From NCBI GenBank assembly GCA_965368335.1, contig CBDUMN010000005.1, positions 1-64,000 of the forward strand: DNA of 64,000 bases, in the 5' to 3' direction. The stretch's first letter is position 1. Every line of letters starts with the position of its first letter. The position numbers and the translations under genes are program-made. This document shows positions 33,177-42,775 of this stretch, one piece after another. The notes under the pieces were generated by a model. That model was not told the DNA's origin. It did no database searches and was given only the letters and a program-made list of their open reading frames with translations. This DNA is from CBDUMN01 sp965368335 (GTDB lineage: Bacteria > Pseudomonadota > Alphaproteobacteria > Rhodospirillales > JAPHRK01).

Positions 33177-35464
33177 TAGAACCTCGTACCAAAATTCACA
33201 CGGAATGTTTCCGTCTTATCAAAATTTTCTTTAGCGACTGGAAAGCCGAAGTCAACACCAATAGGTCCGAATGGAGATTCCCAGTTGATACCTGTGCCCA
33301 ATGCCGCTCTCAAGGCCCCCGTGTCCAGAACGGTCGAATCATCGGGATGAATAGTCATAAGACTTCCAAGGTCGGCAAAAACCTTTCCCGTAACCTTAAG
33401 CTCATCGGGGAAGCCAAGCGGGAAACGCAACTCTGCGGTACCCCGATAACGGATTTCACCCCCAAGCGAATCTTCTCCATTGGATGAGCGTGGACCAGCG
33501 CCCGCCGTTTCAAAGCCTCTTAAATCATCCCCACCTAAGAAAAACCGTTCGGAGATGATCACATCTTTCCCCAGCCCGGTTATATGGCCTAATTCACCAG
33601 ATAATTTCAGCACCCAATCATCTGTCACAGAATAATAATAGGAGCCGTTAAGTTTATCGCGAATAAATCGGTGCGTTCCGCCTAGACCGGCCAACTCATT
33701 GGAAAAGCTGACAATATAACCTTCTGTGGGAGATATTGCATTATCCCGTTTGTCATAAACCAACGAGTGAGAAACAAGAGAGAGAGTTTGTTTACCTTCC
33801 TGGCCTTTTATGATCGCAGAGGCATCCGAATCAATATTTTTGATGTTGGTGAACTGCAGTTTGTATCCCCAGGCTTGGCGAAGTTTTTCGGTAATGGGGT
33901 AACTGATTCGAACGCCCCCTCCGGTTTCTTCCGATTCGTAGGAAGACGTATCGGATAAGTCTTTCGTCGTGTGAAAAACATCAAAGCCGGCTGCCAAGTC
34001 GCGATCAAGGAAAGAGGGTTCGGTGACGTTCAGGTTAAGGTGGCTCTGCTCACCGGCAATTCGCGCATTGAGTTTTAGGCGCTGTCCCTTGCCAAGCAGG
34101 TTGCTTTCTTGAATACCAAAGTCGGCCAGGGGACCAAGGGTTGTCGAATAACCGGCCCCAATGGATACGGAGCCCGTCGATTGCTCTTCAACCTCGACGG
34201 CAATAACCGTTTTATCGGGAGCGCTTCCCGGAATTTGCTCAACCGAAACTTTGGAGAAATATTGAAGGCCTTCAATTCTCTGTCTTGATCGACGCAATTT
34301 AGCGGAACTAAATCCATCCCCTTCGACAAGCTTGAATTCACGACGAATGACTTCGTCTTCTGTGCGTGCATTGCCTTTAATGTCAATGCGTTCGACGAAA
34401 ACCCGTGGCCCTTCGGAAATATCGAAAACGATATCGATTTTCTTTTCTTCACGGTTACGGTTAACGCGAGGGCGGACATCAATAAAGGTGTAGCCGAGCT
34501 CACTTACTGCATCGGCGAGGTCTTCGACGGTGTCATCGACAAGTTTATTGTCATACCAGTCGCCCGTTTCAATTTCGATGAAATCGGTGACATATTCCTT
34601 TTCCAGGTTTCGCAGCCCTGGAATAACATCAATATCGCCAAATTCGTAACGAGGGCCTTCATCAACGACGAAAGTAATAAAGAAAGCGGTTTTGTCGGGC
34701 TGTAACTCGGCAACGGAAGAGACAACATTAAAATCGGCATAACCTTCGCTGAGGTAAAACCGACGTAACAGTTCTCTATCAAACGCCAAACGGTCAGGAT
34801 CATAATTATCATCGCTGCTGAAAACGCGGTACCACCGGCTTTCCTTCGTTTGGATATTTTCTTTGAGCTTGCCGTCGCTGAATTCCTTGTTACCGATAAA
34901 GCGAATGCTGGCAATTTCGGTTAACGGACCTTCGTTTATTTCAAATACCAGGTCGACGCGGTTGTCTTTCAGACGAATGACCTTTGGCTCAACGGTTGCT
35001 GCGAAACGGCCTGAGCGCCGGTAAAGCGTCAATATTCTCTGTACGTCGTTTTGAACTTTGGTGCGAGTGTAGATAACGCGGGGACGCAAGGTTACTTCAG
35101 TTTCCAGTGCGTCATCTTCGAGCTTCCGGTTTCCTTCAAAGGCAATTTGGTTGATGACCGGGTTCTCAACGACTGAAACGATAAGGTCTGCGCCGCGCAT
35201 TTCTATAGAGACATCGGCAAAAAGACCTGTCGAAAAAAGATTTTTCAATGATCGGTTGACGCGGGAAGGCTCGAAAGAATCGCCGGGCTGAATGCGTAGG
35301 TATGAACGAACGGTTTCCGGTTCTATCCGCTGGGCGCCTTCAACAACGACTTCTTTAATCAGTCCGCCCTGCGCCCGAGCATAATCCACCTGGAAAGCAA
35401 AGCCCCCCAGAATCAGTAAACTCAATATGAGTCGAGATAAAATCCTCACCACTCCCCCGGACAT
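33176..35464 (-). CDS. bamA: Outer-membrane protein assembly factor BamA
   Basis: 762 residues with a signal peptide ending near 'YARAQ'. Five POTRA domains occupy about 33-360, starting 'IKEVVVEGAQRIEPETVRSY'. A 16-strand barrel follows, with the conserved loop-6 motif as 'RGFETAGAGPRSS' and a C-terminal aromatic end 'FRVNFGTRF'. It is the core of the BAM complex that inserts beta-barrel proteins. The position after rseP and before skp-lpxD is the normal one. Confidence 0.97.
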   Translation of the reverse strand: MSGGVVRILSRLILSLLILGGFAFQVDYARAQGGLIKEVVVEGAQRIEPETVRSYLRIQPGDSFEPSRVNRSLKNLFSTGLFADVSIEMRGADLIVSVVENPVINQIAFEGNRKLEDDALETEVTLRPRVIYTRTKVQNDVQRILTLYRRSGRFAATVEPKVIRLKDNRVDLVFEINEGPLTEIASIRFIGNKEFSDGKLKENIQTKESRWYRVFSSDDNYDPDRLAFDRELLRRFYLSEGYADFNVVSSVAELQPDKTAFFITFVVDEGPRYEFGDIDVIPGLRNLEKEYVTDFIEIETGDWYDNKLVDDTVEDLADAVSELGYTFIDVRPRVNRNREEKKIDIVFDISEGPRVFVERIDIKGNARTEDEVIRREFKLVEGDGFSSAKLRRSRQRIEGLQYFSKVSVEQIPGSAPDKTVIAVEVEEQSTGSVSIGAGYSTTLGPLADFGIQESNLLGKGQRLKLNARIAGEQSHLNLNVTEPSFLDRDLAAGFDVFHTTKDLSDTSSYESEETGGGVRISYPITEKLRQAWGYKLQFTNIKNIDSDASAIIKGQEGKQTLSLVSHSLVYDKRDNAISPTEGYIVSFSNELAGLGGTHRFIRDKLNGSYYYSVTDDWVLKLSGELGHITGLGKDVIISERFFLGGDDLRGFETAGAGPRSSNGEDSLGGEIRYRGTAELRFPLGFPDELKVTGKVFADLGSLMTIHPDDSTVLDTGALRAALGTGINWESPFGPIGVDFGFPVAKENFDKTETFRVNFGTRF

Positions 35465-35488
35465 TGATTCGTAATCTCTCGCTGCCGA

Positions 35489-36592
35489 TCAAAAATCAAA
35501 AATCTTGAAATGAGTCAAATCGTTAAATGTTGCAAACACCATCAATGCCAATACCAGAATCAGCCCGAAACGGAAACTGTATTCTTGAGCTTTTTCACCT
35601 AGCGGCCTCCCGAGAAGCGCCTCGAAAGCATAGAATACTAGGTGTCCGCCATCCAGTACCGGTATGGGAAAAAGATTGATAAGGCAAAGATTGATCGAAA
35701 AAACGGCAATAAACGACAATAATTGGGCCATGCCGAGTTGCGCAATTTGTCCGGACATTTGAGCGATACGGAGGGGCCCGCCCAATTCCTCACTTCCCCG
35801 GTCACCGGTAAAAATTTCACCGATTGCTCCAAGAATTTGCCCCATGATGGAAAAAGAGTGGCTTACCGCTTTAAGGCTTGCCTCTGCGATGCCGATCTCC
35901 TCAACCTCAAACTTTTCTGGATCAGGAGCAACGCCCAAGCGACCTTGAGGTGGGTTTTCGCCAATTATCCGTGGCGTGACGGAAATTTTCATTGGTTGGC
36001 CATCTCGCAGAATCGAAAAGGTCAACGCCTGGCCTGGGCTAACAAGGACAATATCGCGAAGTTCCGTAAAATAATGAACTTCACGGCCACTAATGGCCTC
36101 TACCGTGTCGCCGCTTTTAAAGCCGGCCTGCTCGGCTGCACTCCCCTCTTGAATCTCACCAATCGCAGCTAAGGGAATTTGAGTCGGTAAAAATGCGAAC
36201 AGACCGGCAAAAACGATAATGGCAAAGATGAAATTTGCTGCCGGACCGGCAAAAACAATAGCCGCCCGTTGCCCTAAGCGTTTATGGGCAAATGAAACGG
36301 CAGCGTCCTCCTGGGGCATGGGGATGGCGTTTCCGTCTTCGTCCAAAACCTCCCCGCCTTCGCCAAACATCTTGACGTATCCCCCCATGGGAATTGCGCT
36401 AAATTTCCAGCGGGTCCCGTTTTTGTCATTCCAGCCGAACACTTCTGGTCCAAACCCAATGGAAAAGACCTCAACTCTTACGCCGTTGCGTCGGGCAATC
36501 CAGTAGTGCCCCAGTTCATGAACGAATACGAGAACCGTTAGGACGAAAATAAAGGGGATAATGTAATCCCAGAGCAGCGTGACCAAATCCAT
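35489..36592 (-). CDS. rseP: Site-2 intramembrane metalloprotease RseP
   Basis: 367 residues. Zinc-binding 'HELGHYW' lies in TM1 near residue 25 and the third ligand in 'PVLDGGHLVFY' near the C terminus. Only one PDZ domain is evident (about 115-205, 'GSAAEQAGFKSGDTVEAISG'), where the E. coli protein has two. It cleaves anti-sigma factors or signal peptides within the membrane. The anti-sigma partner is not in the window. Confidence 0.95.
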   Translation of the reverse strand: MDLVTLLWDYIIPFIFVLTVLVFVHELGHYWIARRNGVRVEVFSIGFGPEVFGWNDKNGTRWKFSAIPMGGYVKMFGEGGEVLDEDGNAIPMPQEDAAVSFAHKRLGQRAAIVFAGPAANFIFAIIVFAGLFAFLPTQIPLAAIGEIQEGSAAEQAGFKSGDTVEAISGREVHYFTELRDIVLVSPGQALTFSILRDGQPMKISVTPRIIGENPPQGRLGVAPDPEKFEVEEIGIAEASLKAVSHSFSIMGQILGAIGEIFTGDRGSEELGGPLRIAQMSGQIAQLGMAQLLSFIAVFSINLCLINLFPIPVLDGGHLVFYAFEALLGRPLGEKAQEYSFRFGLILVLALMVFATFNDLTHFKIFDF

Positions 36593-36609
36593 TGGAATCT
36601 AAGGGGTCC

Positions 36610-37773
36610 TTAAGAGAGGGAATGGGCTTGACCGACGATTTCGTCGGCAAGTCGGCGAGCCTGCTCATCCAGCGCAAAAACGTCTTCCAGAGCTTCTAAA
36701 GGTTTATCGCCAATCCGTTCAAGGGTTTTCTCAACAATAGTAATGATATCAAGAAAGCCAATTTTTTCATTGAGGAAACATCCGACGGCCACTTCATTAG
36801 CCGCATTCAATACAGTAGGCGCGCCCCCACCTTTTTTCAAGGCGTCGCGAGCTAAGCGCAAGGCCGGAAAACGCCCAAAGTCTGGAGCTTCAAACGTCAG
36901 GTTTCCAATTTTCGGTAGGCAAAGAGGGGGGCCTCCGGTCGCCATGCGCTCGGGCCATGCCAGCGCATAGGAAATCGGGGTGCGCATATCCGGTGTTCCC
37001 ATTTGCGCCAGAACCGAGCCATCAACGTAAGAAACCATGCTGTGGACAACGGATTGCGGATGCACGACAATATCGATCTGCGCCTCTTCCACCGGGAAAA
37101 GATGAAAGGCTTCAATTAGTTCAAGCCCTTTATTCATCATGGTTGCCGAATCAACTGAAATTTTGGCGCCCATATCCCAGTTTGGGTGGGCAACGGCTTG
37201 AGCTGGCGTCACCGATTTCATGTATTCAAGAGGATGCTCCCTAAACGGGCCTCCCGAAGCCGTCAGAATGACTTTCTCCACATGATGGGCGTCCTTAAAA
37301 TCGAACACCTGAAAAATAGCATTATGCTCTGAATCGACAGGAATAATGCGCGCCCCGCTCTTTTGGACCTCGTCAGTCATTAAGTCCCCGGCGCAGACGA
37401 GACTTTCCTTATTGGCCAATCCAATCGTCGCACCGCGCCGTGCCGCCGCCAACGTTGGCTCCAGAGCTGCCGCTCCAACAATTCCTGCGATAACAACATC
37501 GGCGCTACGTTCTGCCGCCTCGGTAACGGCCTGGCTTCCTGCAGCGACTTCAATGGGGTGTGACCCAATTAAATCTTTCAGTTTTTTGTAGCCAGCCTCG
37601 TCTGCCGTAACGACCAATTCAGCTTTTAAAGCAATGGCTTGTTCGGCGAGTAAGTCAATATTCCGGTTGCCTGTCAGGGCAACTATCTTGAAGTTTTCTT
37701 GGGGGTTTGCGACTAGATCGACTGTGTTGACGCCAATGGATCCGGTCGATCCGAGGATGGTTACCGATTTCAT
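36610..37773 (-). CDS. dxr: 1-deoxy-D-xylulose 5-phosphate reductoisomerase Dxr
   Basis: 387 residues from the ATG at 37773; the frame is open 42 bases further, but the NADPH-binding start 'MKSVTILGSTGSIG' must be N-terminal. It makes MEP in the non-mevalonate isoprenoid pathway. Metal and substrate residues lie in 'IPVDSEHNAIFQ' and 'LTASGGPFRE'. The ATG overlaps the cdsA stop by four bases (ATGA), which supports this start. Confidence 0.97.
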   Translation of the reverse strand: MKSVTILGSTGSIGVNTVDLVANPQENFKIVALTGNRNIDLLAEQAIALKAELVVTADEAGYKKLKDLIGSHPIEVAAGSQAVTEAAERSADVVIAGIVGAAALEPTLAAARRGATIGLANKESLVCAGDLMTDEVQKSGARIIPVDSEHNAIFQVFDFKDAHHVEKVILTASGGPFREHPLEYMKSVTPAQAVAHPNWDMGAKISVDSATMMNKGLELIEAFHLFPVEEAQIDIVVHPQSVVHSMVSYVDGSVLAQMGTPDMRTPISYALAWPERMATGGPPLCLPKIGNLTFEAPDFGRFPALRLARDALKKGGGAPTVLNAANEVAVGCFLNEKIGFLDIITIVEKTLERIGDKPLEALEDVFALDEQARRLADEIVGQAHSLS

Positions 37774-38588
37774 GCGCCCACCCCGCCGATCAATTTCAAC
37801 GACAAGATGGCCCAAAGTGCAACGGCAACTGTTAGGACACCATCGACACGATCCAGAACGCCGCCGTGTCCGGGAATAAGATTGCTGGCGTCTTTTACGT
37901 TGAAGGTGCGCTTAACCCAGGATTCAAAGAAATCTCCCACCTGAGCAATAATTGCGAAAATAGCCCCGTAAAAAGCTAAAATTATCGGCGTGTCGAGATC
38001 GAAAAAAGAGCCGACGGTAGCGGCGACGATACCAGAACTTATCATGCCGCCAAAAAGTCCCGCCCAAGTTTTATTGGGGCTGATACGTGGAGCGATCTTC
38101 GGCCCGCCAATACCCTTGCCTGCAAAATAAGCTCCAATATCGGTTGCCCAGACAGCAAGAAGCAGCCAAACGATATAGGCCATGCCAAAGGGATCTATTT
38201 CTCTGATCCAGACCAGCGCCATCATGGGGAGCGTCACATAGGGCAAGCCAAAGGCATACCACACGGCTCGGTCAGCATAAAACCACCGTCCTAGCCCTAA
38301 CATTACCAACAAAAGGCCCCCGACAGCAGTCAGTCCGACAGTTACGCCCAATAAAATAGAAAAGGTCACGCAGGTCAGGCTTGAAAGGACAAAGACGACA
38401 TTCCCTTTACCTGATCGGTCGGCAGTTACCAGCCCACACCACTCCCAAGCCATAAGCCCAGTGATTAGCAAAGCCAAGGCATCAAAAAAATACCCGCCTA
38501 GATACAACGCCACCAAAACGGGAGGCGCCAGAATAACGGCGGATATCACCCGAGCTTTAAGCCCGCTAGATTTTTTTTCTATATCAGA
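37770..38588 (-). CDS. cdsA: Phosphatidate cytidylyltransferase CdsA
   Basis: 272 residues from a GTG at 38588, overlapping the uppS stop by five bases; the longer frame to 38699 would add 37 residues antisense-like in content and is unlikely. Polytopic membrane enzyme making CDP-diacylglycerol. The family signature appears near the C terminus as 'RTFNVKDASNLIPGHGGVLD'. Confidence 0.95.
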   Translation of the reverse strand, partial: SDIEKKSSGLKARVISAVILAPPVLVALYLGGYFFDALALLITGLMAWEWCGLVTADRSGKGNVVFVLSSLTCVTFSILLGVTVGLTAVGGLLLVMLGLGRWFYADRAVWYAFGLPYVTLPMMALVWIREIDPFGMAYIVWLLLAVWATDIGAYFAGKGIGGPKIAPRISPNKTWAGLFGGMISSGIVAATVGSFFDLDTPIILAFYGAIFAIIAQVGDFFESWVKRTFNVKDASNLIPGHGGVLDRVDGVLTVAVALWAILSLKLIGGVGA

Positions 38589-39318
38589 CACTTGTTGCGC
38601 CAAAGCGTCGTTCGCGTAGTTGATAAGCGTCAATGGCCTTAAGGAAGGCTTCGCGATTGAAGTCAGGCCACAAGGTTTCTTCGAAAAGAAACTCGGCATA
38701 TGCAGATTGCCAGAGAAGGAAGTTGCTGATTCTTTGCTCTCCGCTGGTCCGAATAACGAGGTCGGGATCTGGGATTTTTCCCGTAGAGAGTTGGGAGGAA
38801 ATCATTTCTTCGGAAATTGCGCTCGGTTCAATTTTCCCCAAAGCAACCTTTTGGGCAATTTTCTGGACAGCCTGGGTGATATCGGCACGACCGCCATAAC
38901 TAAGGGCGATGACCAAGGTAAGTCTGCCGCCGTTTGCCGTTTTTTCTTCCGATTCGGAAATGAGGGACCGGATGTCTGGCGGAAGAGTTTTCCGGTCACC
39001 GATAATTTTTAGGCAAATGCCGTTTTTGGCTAAGCTGGCGACTTCCTTTTTTAAGTAAAGCCGCAACAACCCCATCAGATCGTTGACTTCCCCTGAAGGC
39101 CGTTTCCAATTTTCCGTCGAGAAACCGAAAAGCGTGAGATAGGAAACGCCAATTTCGGCCGCCGTTTCGACAATGGTACGAACGGCATCGACACCTTTCT
39201 TATGCCCAGCCGTGCGGGGAAGATTGCGGGCCTGCGCCCAGCGCCCATTGCCATCCATGATAATCGCTACATGGGTGGGGACGCTTTCTTCCTGAGGATT
39301 GGCGGCAACGGCTTTCAT
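38584..39318 (-). CDS. uppS: Undecaprenyl (isoprenyl) pyrophosphate synthase UppS
   Basis: 244 residues. It extends farnesyl diphosphate to the lipid carrier of peptidoglycan and O antigen. The catalytic Asp lies in 'VAIIMDGNGRWAQARNLPRT', and the signature 'PDLVIRTSGEQRISNFLLWQ' is near residues 195-214. Lies seven bases after frr. Confidence 0.97.
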   Translation of the reverse strand: MKAVAANPQEESVPTHVAIIMDGNGRWAQARNLPRTAGHKKGVDAVRTIVETAAEIGVSYLTLFGFSTENWKRPSGEVNDLMGLLRLYLKKEVASLAKNGICLKIIGDRKTLPPDIRSLISESEEKTANGGRLTLVIALSYGGRADITQAVQKIAQKVALGKIEPSAISEEMISSQLSTGKIPDPDLVIRTSGEQRISNFLLWQSAYAEFLFEETLWPDFNREAFLKAIDAYQLRERRFGATSV

Positions 39319-39325
39319 CGTTTGG

Positions 39326-39895
39326 TTAAACCTGCATAATTTCTTCGTCTTTATGCTTCAGCGTCTCGTCGATTTCTTTGATTGCGGCATCGGTAATTTC
39401 TTGAATTTCAACACCATAATCCCGGTGCTCATCCTCAGAAATATCGCCGTCTTTTTCAAATTTCTTGAGATCGTCCATGCCATGACGCCTGACATTCCGT
39501 ACAGCAACACGAGCTTCTTCGGCGTAACGATGCGCCACTTTGGTCAACTCTTTCCGGCGTTCTTCATTAAGGGCCGGAATCGGAATGCGAACCAATTGGC
39601 CGTCGGTTGCCGGGTTGAGCCCGAGATCGGAATCCCTGATCGCTTTTTCAACTGATTTAACCAGGGACTTATCCCAAACCTGGACCGTCAGCATCCGGGG
39701 TTCGGGGACGCCAATGGTGCCAACTTGGTTCATCGGCATGGGGCTGCCGTAAGCGTCAACGGTAATCGGCTCGAGAAGGCTTGCCGAGGCGCGGCCCGTT
39801 CGCAGGCCTGAAAATTCTTTATGAAGAACCTCGATAGCCCCTTCCATGCGGCGCTTAAGGTCTTGCTTTTCCTTATTGAAATCGACATTTGACAT
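39326..39895 (-). CDS. frr: Ribosome recycling factor Frr
   Basis: 189 residues. It splits post-termination ribosomes together with EF-G. The pattern '[20 protein letters not shown]', then '[15 protein letters not shown]', and the two long C-terminal helices are standard. The ATG directly follows the pyrH stop. Confidence 0.98.
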   Translation of the reverse strand: MSNVDFNKEKQDLKRRMEGAIEVLHKEFSGLRTGRASASLLEPITVDAYGSPMPMNQVGTIGVPEPRMLTVQVWDKSLVKSVEKAIRDSDLGLNPATDGQLVRIPIPALNEERRKELTKVAHRYAEEARVAVRNVRRHGMDDLKKFEKDGDISEDEHRDYGVEIQEITDAAIKEIDETLKHKDEEIMQV

Positions 39896-40624
39896 CTATC
39901 TCTCCCCCTTCTCGACAATCGTAAAGCGACCTTTGGCTTGAACGACATCGGCGAAAGCGCCTTCGTCACCGATAGAAAATACCAAGATCGGAATTTCGTT
40001 CTCACGCGCCAGCGCGACGGCTGAAGCATCCATGACCTTGAGGTCGTTGGCAAGGACATCCCGGTAATTCAGTTTTTCATACCGTTTGGCATCCGGATTT
40101 TTCTTTGGATCCGAATCATAGACCCCATCGACCTGGGTCCCTTTAAGTAGGGCGTCACAGTTCATTTCAACGGCCCTGAGGGCGGCGGCGGTATCGGTCG
40201 TAAAAAACGGGTTCCCCGTCCCGGCGGCAAAAATAACGACACGCCCCTTCTCCATATGGCGGACCGCGCGTCGACGTATGAAGGGCTCGCAAACGGTGGG
40301 CATGGGAATAGCCGATTGCACCCGTGTATCAAGCCCCATACGCTCCAAAACACTTTGAACCGCCACGGCATTCATCACGGTCGCCAACATGCCCATATAG
40401 TCGGCGCTGGTCCTTTCGATTCCACTGGCGACACCTGAAATACCCCTAAAAATATTCCCGCCGCCTATGACCAGGCAAACCTGGACGCCAAGGTCGATGA
40501 CCTTTTTGACTTCACGGCCCATCCGTTCAACGGTCGCCGGGTCGATCCCATATTCTCCCGAGCCCATAAGGCCTTCGCCGGAGAGTTTTAAGAGGACCCT
40601 TTTATAACGGATCGTTTCGGACAT
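39896..40624 (-). CDS. pyrH: Uridylate kinase PyrH
   Basis: 242 residues from the ATG at 40624 ('[20 protein letters not shown]'); the upstream extension to 40672 is not conserved in type. Amino-acid-kinase fold, hexamer, phosphorylates UMP and is feedback-regulated by UTP. '[11 protein letters not shown]' and '[20 protein letters not shown]' are the signature segments. It heads the long operon, downstream of the tsf terminator. Confidence 0.97.
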   Translation of the reverse strand: MSETIRYKRVLLKLSGEGLMGSGEYGIDPATVERMGREVKKVIDLGVQVCLVIGGGNIFRGISGVASGIERTSADYMGMLATVMNAVAVQSVLERMGLDTRVQSAIPMPTVCEPFIRRRAVRHMEKGRVVIFAAGTGNPFFTTDTAAALRAVEMNCDALLKGTQVDGVYDSDPKKNPDAKRYEKLNYRDVLANDLKVMDASAVALARENEIPILVFSIGDEGAFADVVQAKGRFTIVEKGER

Positions 40625-40741
40625 GGTCCCCCCATTCAGGAATGACAAAAAACGGTTGGAGATTGATAGCAATAGGACCGCTGAAATACCAGAGTGTTTC
40701 GTGTGTTGGCCGAGGAAAAGATGCGGAAAATCAAAGGCAAA

Positions 40742-40773
40742 AAAAAGGCGCCCTGTTAAAAGAGCGCCTTTTT
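40742..40773 (-). terminator. Intrinsic terminator after tsf
   Basis: AAAAAGGCGC (40742-40751) and GCGCCTTTTT (40764-40773) form a ten-base stem with a 12-base loop; on the minus strand the stem is followed by a run of T. It ends rpsB-tsf and separates it from the pyrH operon. Confidence 0.88.
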
Positions 40774-40792
40774 GTAACTCAAACAGGAAGCA

Positions 40793-41719
40793 TTATCCAC
40801 CGACAGCGGCGGCGACTTCAGCAGCGAAGTCTTCTTCCTTTTTCTCAACGCCTTCACCAAGAGCAAGGCGGACGAAACCGGTCAGTTTAATTTCGCTGCC
40901 GGCATCCTTGGAGGCCTCGTCAAGAACGGCCTGAATCGTCTTATCCGTATCCATGACGAACGCCTGCTCCAGCAGCACCACTTCTTCGTAGTACTTGCGC
41001 AGACGGCCTTCGACCATTTTCTCAATGATGTTTTCAGGCTTGCCGGAAGCGCGGGCCTGATCGGCCAGAACGTTCTTTTCGCGTTCAAGTTCGGAGGCAT
41101 CTACGTCATTGCGGGTCACGGCTTGCGGGCTGGCGGCGGCAACGTGCATGGCGAGTTGCTTGCCGAGGGCTTCAAGAGCGCCCTGATCGGCATCGGACTC
41201 GAGTGCAACAAGAACGCCGATCTTACCCATGCCGGGCTTCATAGCGTTATGAATATAGGCGGAAACGAGGCCTTTGGAAACCGAGAGACCGGCGCTACGG
41301 CGCAGGTGCATGTTTTCGCCGATGGTGCCGACCATTTCTGCAACGTAGCCTTCGACATCCTTGTCGCTGCCAGGATAAGCAGCGGCTTTCGTTTTATCCA
41401 GGTCGCCACCGTTAGCCAGGGCGATATTGGCGATGGTTTCGGCCATGTCTTGGAACTGTTCGTTACGAGCCACAAAGTCGGTTTCGGCGTTGACTTCGAC
41501 CACGGCGGCCGAGGTGCCGTCAACAGCGATGGCGACCAAGCCTTCTGAGGCGGCGCGACCGGCCTTTTTGGCAGCGGCGGCAAGACCTTTTTTGCGCAGC
41601 CAATCAACGGCGGCTTCCATATCGCCATCATTTTCGGTTAGCGCCTTTTTGCAATCCATCATGCCTGCGCCGGTTTTTTCACGAAGCTCTTTTACGAGCC
41701 CAGCGGTAATCTGTGCCAT
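40793..41719 (-). CDS. tsf: Translation elongation factor Ts
   Basis: 308 residues from the ATG at 41719 ('[20 protein letters not shown]'). Nucleotide exchange factor for EF-Tu. N-terminal UBA-like domain with '[20 protein letters not shown]', core with '[10 protein letters not shown]'. Cotranscribed with rpsB across a hairpin. Confidence 0.98.
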   Translation of the reverse strand: MAQITAGLVKELREKTGAGMMDCKKALTENDGDMEAAVDWLRKKGLAAAAKKAGRAASEGLVAIAVDGTSAAVVEVNAETDFVARNEQFQDMAETIANIALANGGDLDKTKAAAYPGSDKDVEGYVAEMVGTIGENMHLRRSAGLSVSKGLVSAYIHNAMKPGMGKIGVLVALESDADQGALEALGKQLAMHVAAASPQAVTRNDVDASELEREKNVLADQARASGKPENIIEKMVEGRLRKYYEEVVLLEQAFVMDTDKTIQAVLDEASKDAGSEIKLTGFVRLALGEGVEKKEEDFAAEVAAAVGG

Positions 41720-41755
41720 GTCATTCCCCATGAGAGAAGAAAGTGAAATGAGAAA

Positions 41756-41777
41756 GGCCGGGCATCAGCGCCCGGCC
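41756..41777 (-). terminator. GC-rich hairpin between rpsB and tsf (possible attenuator)
   Basis: GGCCGGGC (41756-41763) and GCCCGGCC (41770-41777) pair around a six-base loop between the rpsB stop and the tsf start. On the minus strand it is followed by only TTTCTC, so it probably causes partial termination or sets relative mRNA levels of the two genes. Confidence 0.65.
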
Positions 41778-41786
41778 CATATTCAG

Positions 41787-42611
41787 TTAAGCTTCAGCAG
41801 CAGCTTTTGCTTCTTCAGCCGGGGCCTCTTCGGCGGCGGGAGCTTCTTCAGCAGCCGCTTCGGCCGGAATTTCTTCGGCAGGAACTTCTTCCAGTTCGCC
41901 AACATCGACGCCCGAAGCGCTCATCTCGGCCTGAATGCCGTCGAGCACGGAACCGGCAATCATTTCGCAGTAGAGATTGATTGCACGGATGGAATCGTCA
42001 TTGCCGGGAATCGGGTGGTCAATGCCGTTGAGGTCGCTATTGCTGTCGAGGATAGCAATCACGGGAATGCCCAAATTGTTGGCTTCTTTGATAGCGATCT
42101 TTTCTTTGTTCGTATCGATGACGAAGATCACGTTGGGAAGGCCGCCCATGTCTTTGATGCCGCCCAGGGCGCGCTCGAGTTTTTCACGCTCACGGGTCAG
42201 GCCAAGCAGTTCTTTCTTGGTAAAACCTTCGGTTCCCCCATCCAATTTCTTTTCAAGGTCGCGCAGACGCTTGATAGAATTGGAGATGGTCTGCCAGTTG
42301 GTCAGCATGCCGCCGAGCCAACGATGGTTGACGAAGTACTGTCCGCAACGTCTGGCGGCTTCTGCAACCTGCTCTTGGGCCTGGCGTTTGGTGCCGACAA
42401 ACAGAACGCGGCCGCCACCGGCGACGACATCGCGCACCTGGACCATTGCCTGGTGCAAAAGCGGAGCGGTCTGCTGCAGATCGAGAATGTGAATGCCGCC
42501 ACGAACGCCGAAGATGTACTGTTCCATCTTGGGGTTCCACCGGCGGGTGGTGTGTCCGAAATGAACGCCCGCTTCCAGGAGCTGGCGCATGGTAAAGGCC
42601 GGAAGTGCCAT
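41787..42611 (-). CDS. rpsB: 30S ribosomal protein S2
   Basis: 274 residues. The core (about 1-230) is standard, with '[20 protein letters not shown]' and '[14 protein letters not shown]'. The last 40 residues are an Ala/Glu-rich tail, a common alphaproteobacterial extension. It has its own promoter and a structured leader. Confidence 0.98.
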   Translation of the reverse strand: MALPAFTMRQLLEAGVHFGHTTRRWNPKMEQYIFGVRGGIHILDLQQTAPLLHQAMVQVRDVVAGGGRVLFVGTKRQAQEQVAEAARRCGQYFVNHRWLGGMLTNWQTISNSIKRLRDLEKKLDGGTEGFTKKELLGLTREREKLERALGGIKDMGGLPNVIFVIDTNKEKIAIKEANNLGIPVIAILDSNSDLNGIDHPIPGNDDSIRAINLYCEMIAGSVLDGIQAEMSASGVDVGELEEVPAEEIPAEAAAEEAPAAEEAPAEEAKAAAEA

Positions 42612-42730
42612 AGTCTTATATCCTTTTCCGGTTGATCCTCCGCGGGACTGTTATCTGGAAAACCAGACACCGGAGCGATCGATCCAACGAATTTGCGTTG
42701 GGGACCACAAAATCCCGCGTGTGAAGTAAG
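42612..42730 (-). promoter_or_regulatory. Structured rpsB leader, candidate S2 autoregulatory RNA
   Basis: Two perfect hairpins lie in the predicted 5' untranslated region: CCAACG/CGTTGG (42684-42701, six-base loop) and TCTGG/CCAGA (42654-42667, four-base loop). The rpsB leader is autoregulated by S2 in enterobacteria. I recognise the setting, not a specific conserved motif. The ribosome-binding region GGAAAAGGA lies just before the ATG. Confidence 0.5.
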
Positions 42731-42736
42731 GCGCGG

Positions 42737-42765
42737 TATGTAACGCTAAAAACCGCCGGTTTCAA
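42737..42765 (-). promoter_or_regulatory. Sigma-70-type promoter of rpsB
   Basis: Read on the minus strand, TTGAAA (42765-42760), a 17-base spacer and TACATA (42742-42737). Transcription would start near 42730, about 120 bases before the rpsB ATG. It overlaps the end of the dnaE gap. Confidence 0.6.
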
Positions 42766-42775
42766 GGCTTTTCTG

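Noticed and set aside
38589..38699. Longer N terminus for cdsA starting at 38699
   Set aside because: The added 37 residues come from the uppS coding sequence read in another frame; the GTG at 38588 gives normal length and a coupling overlap.
41427..42635. A 402-codon open frame antisense to tsf and rpsB
   Set aside because: It spans two certain genes and their gap on the opposite strand; composition is that of a shadow frame.
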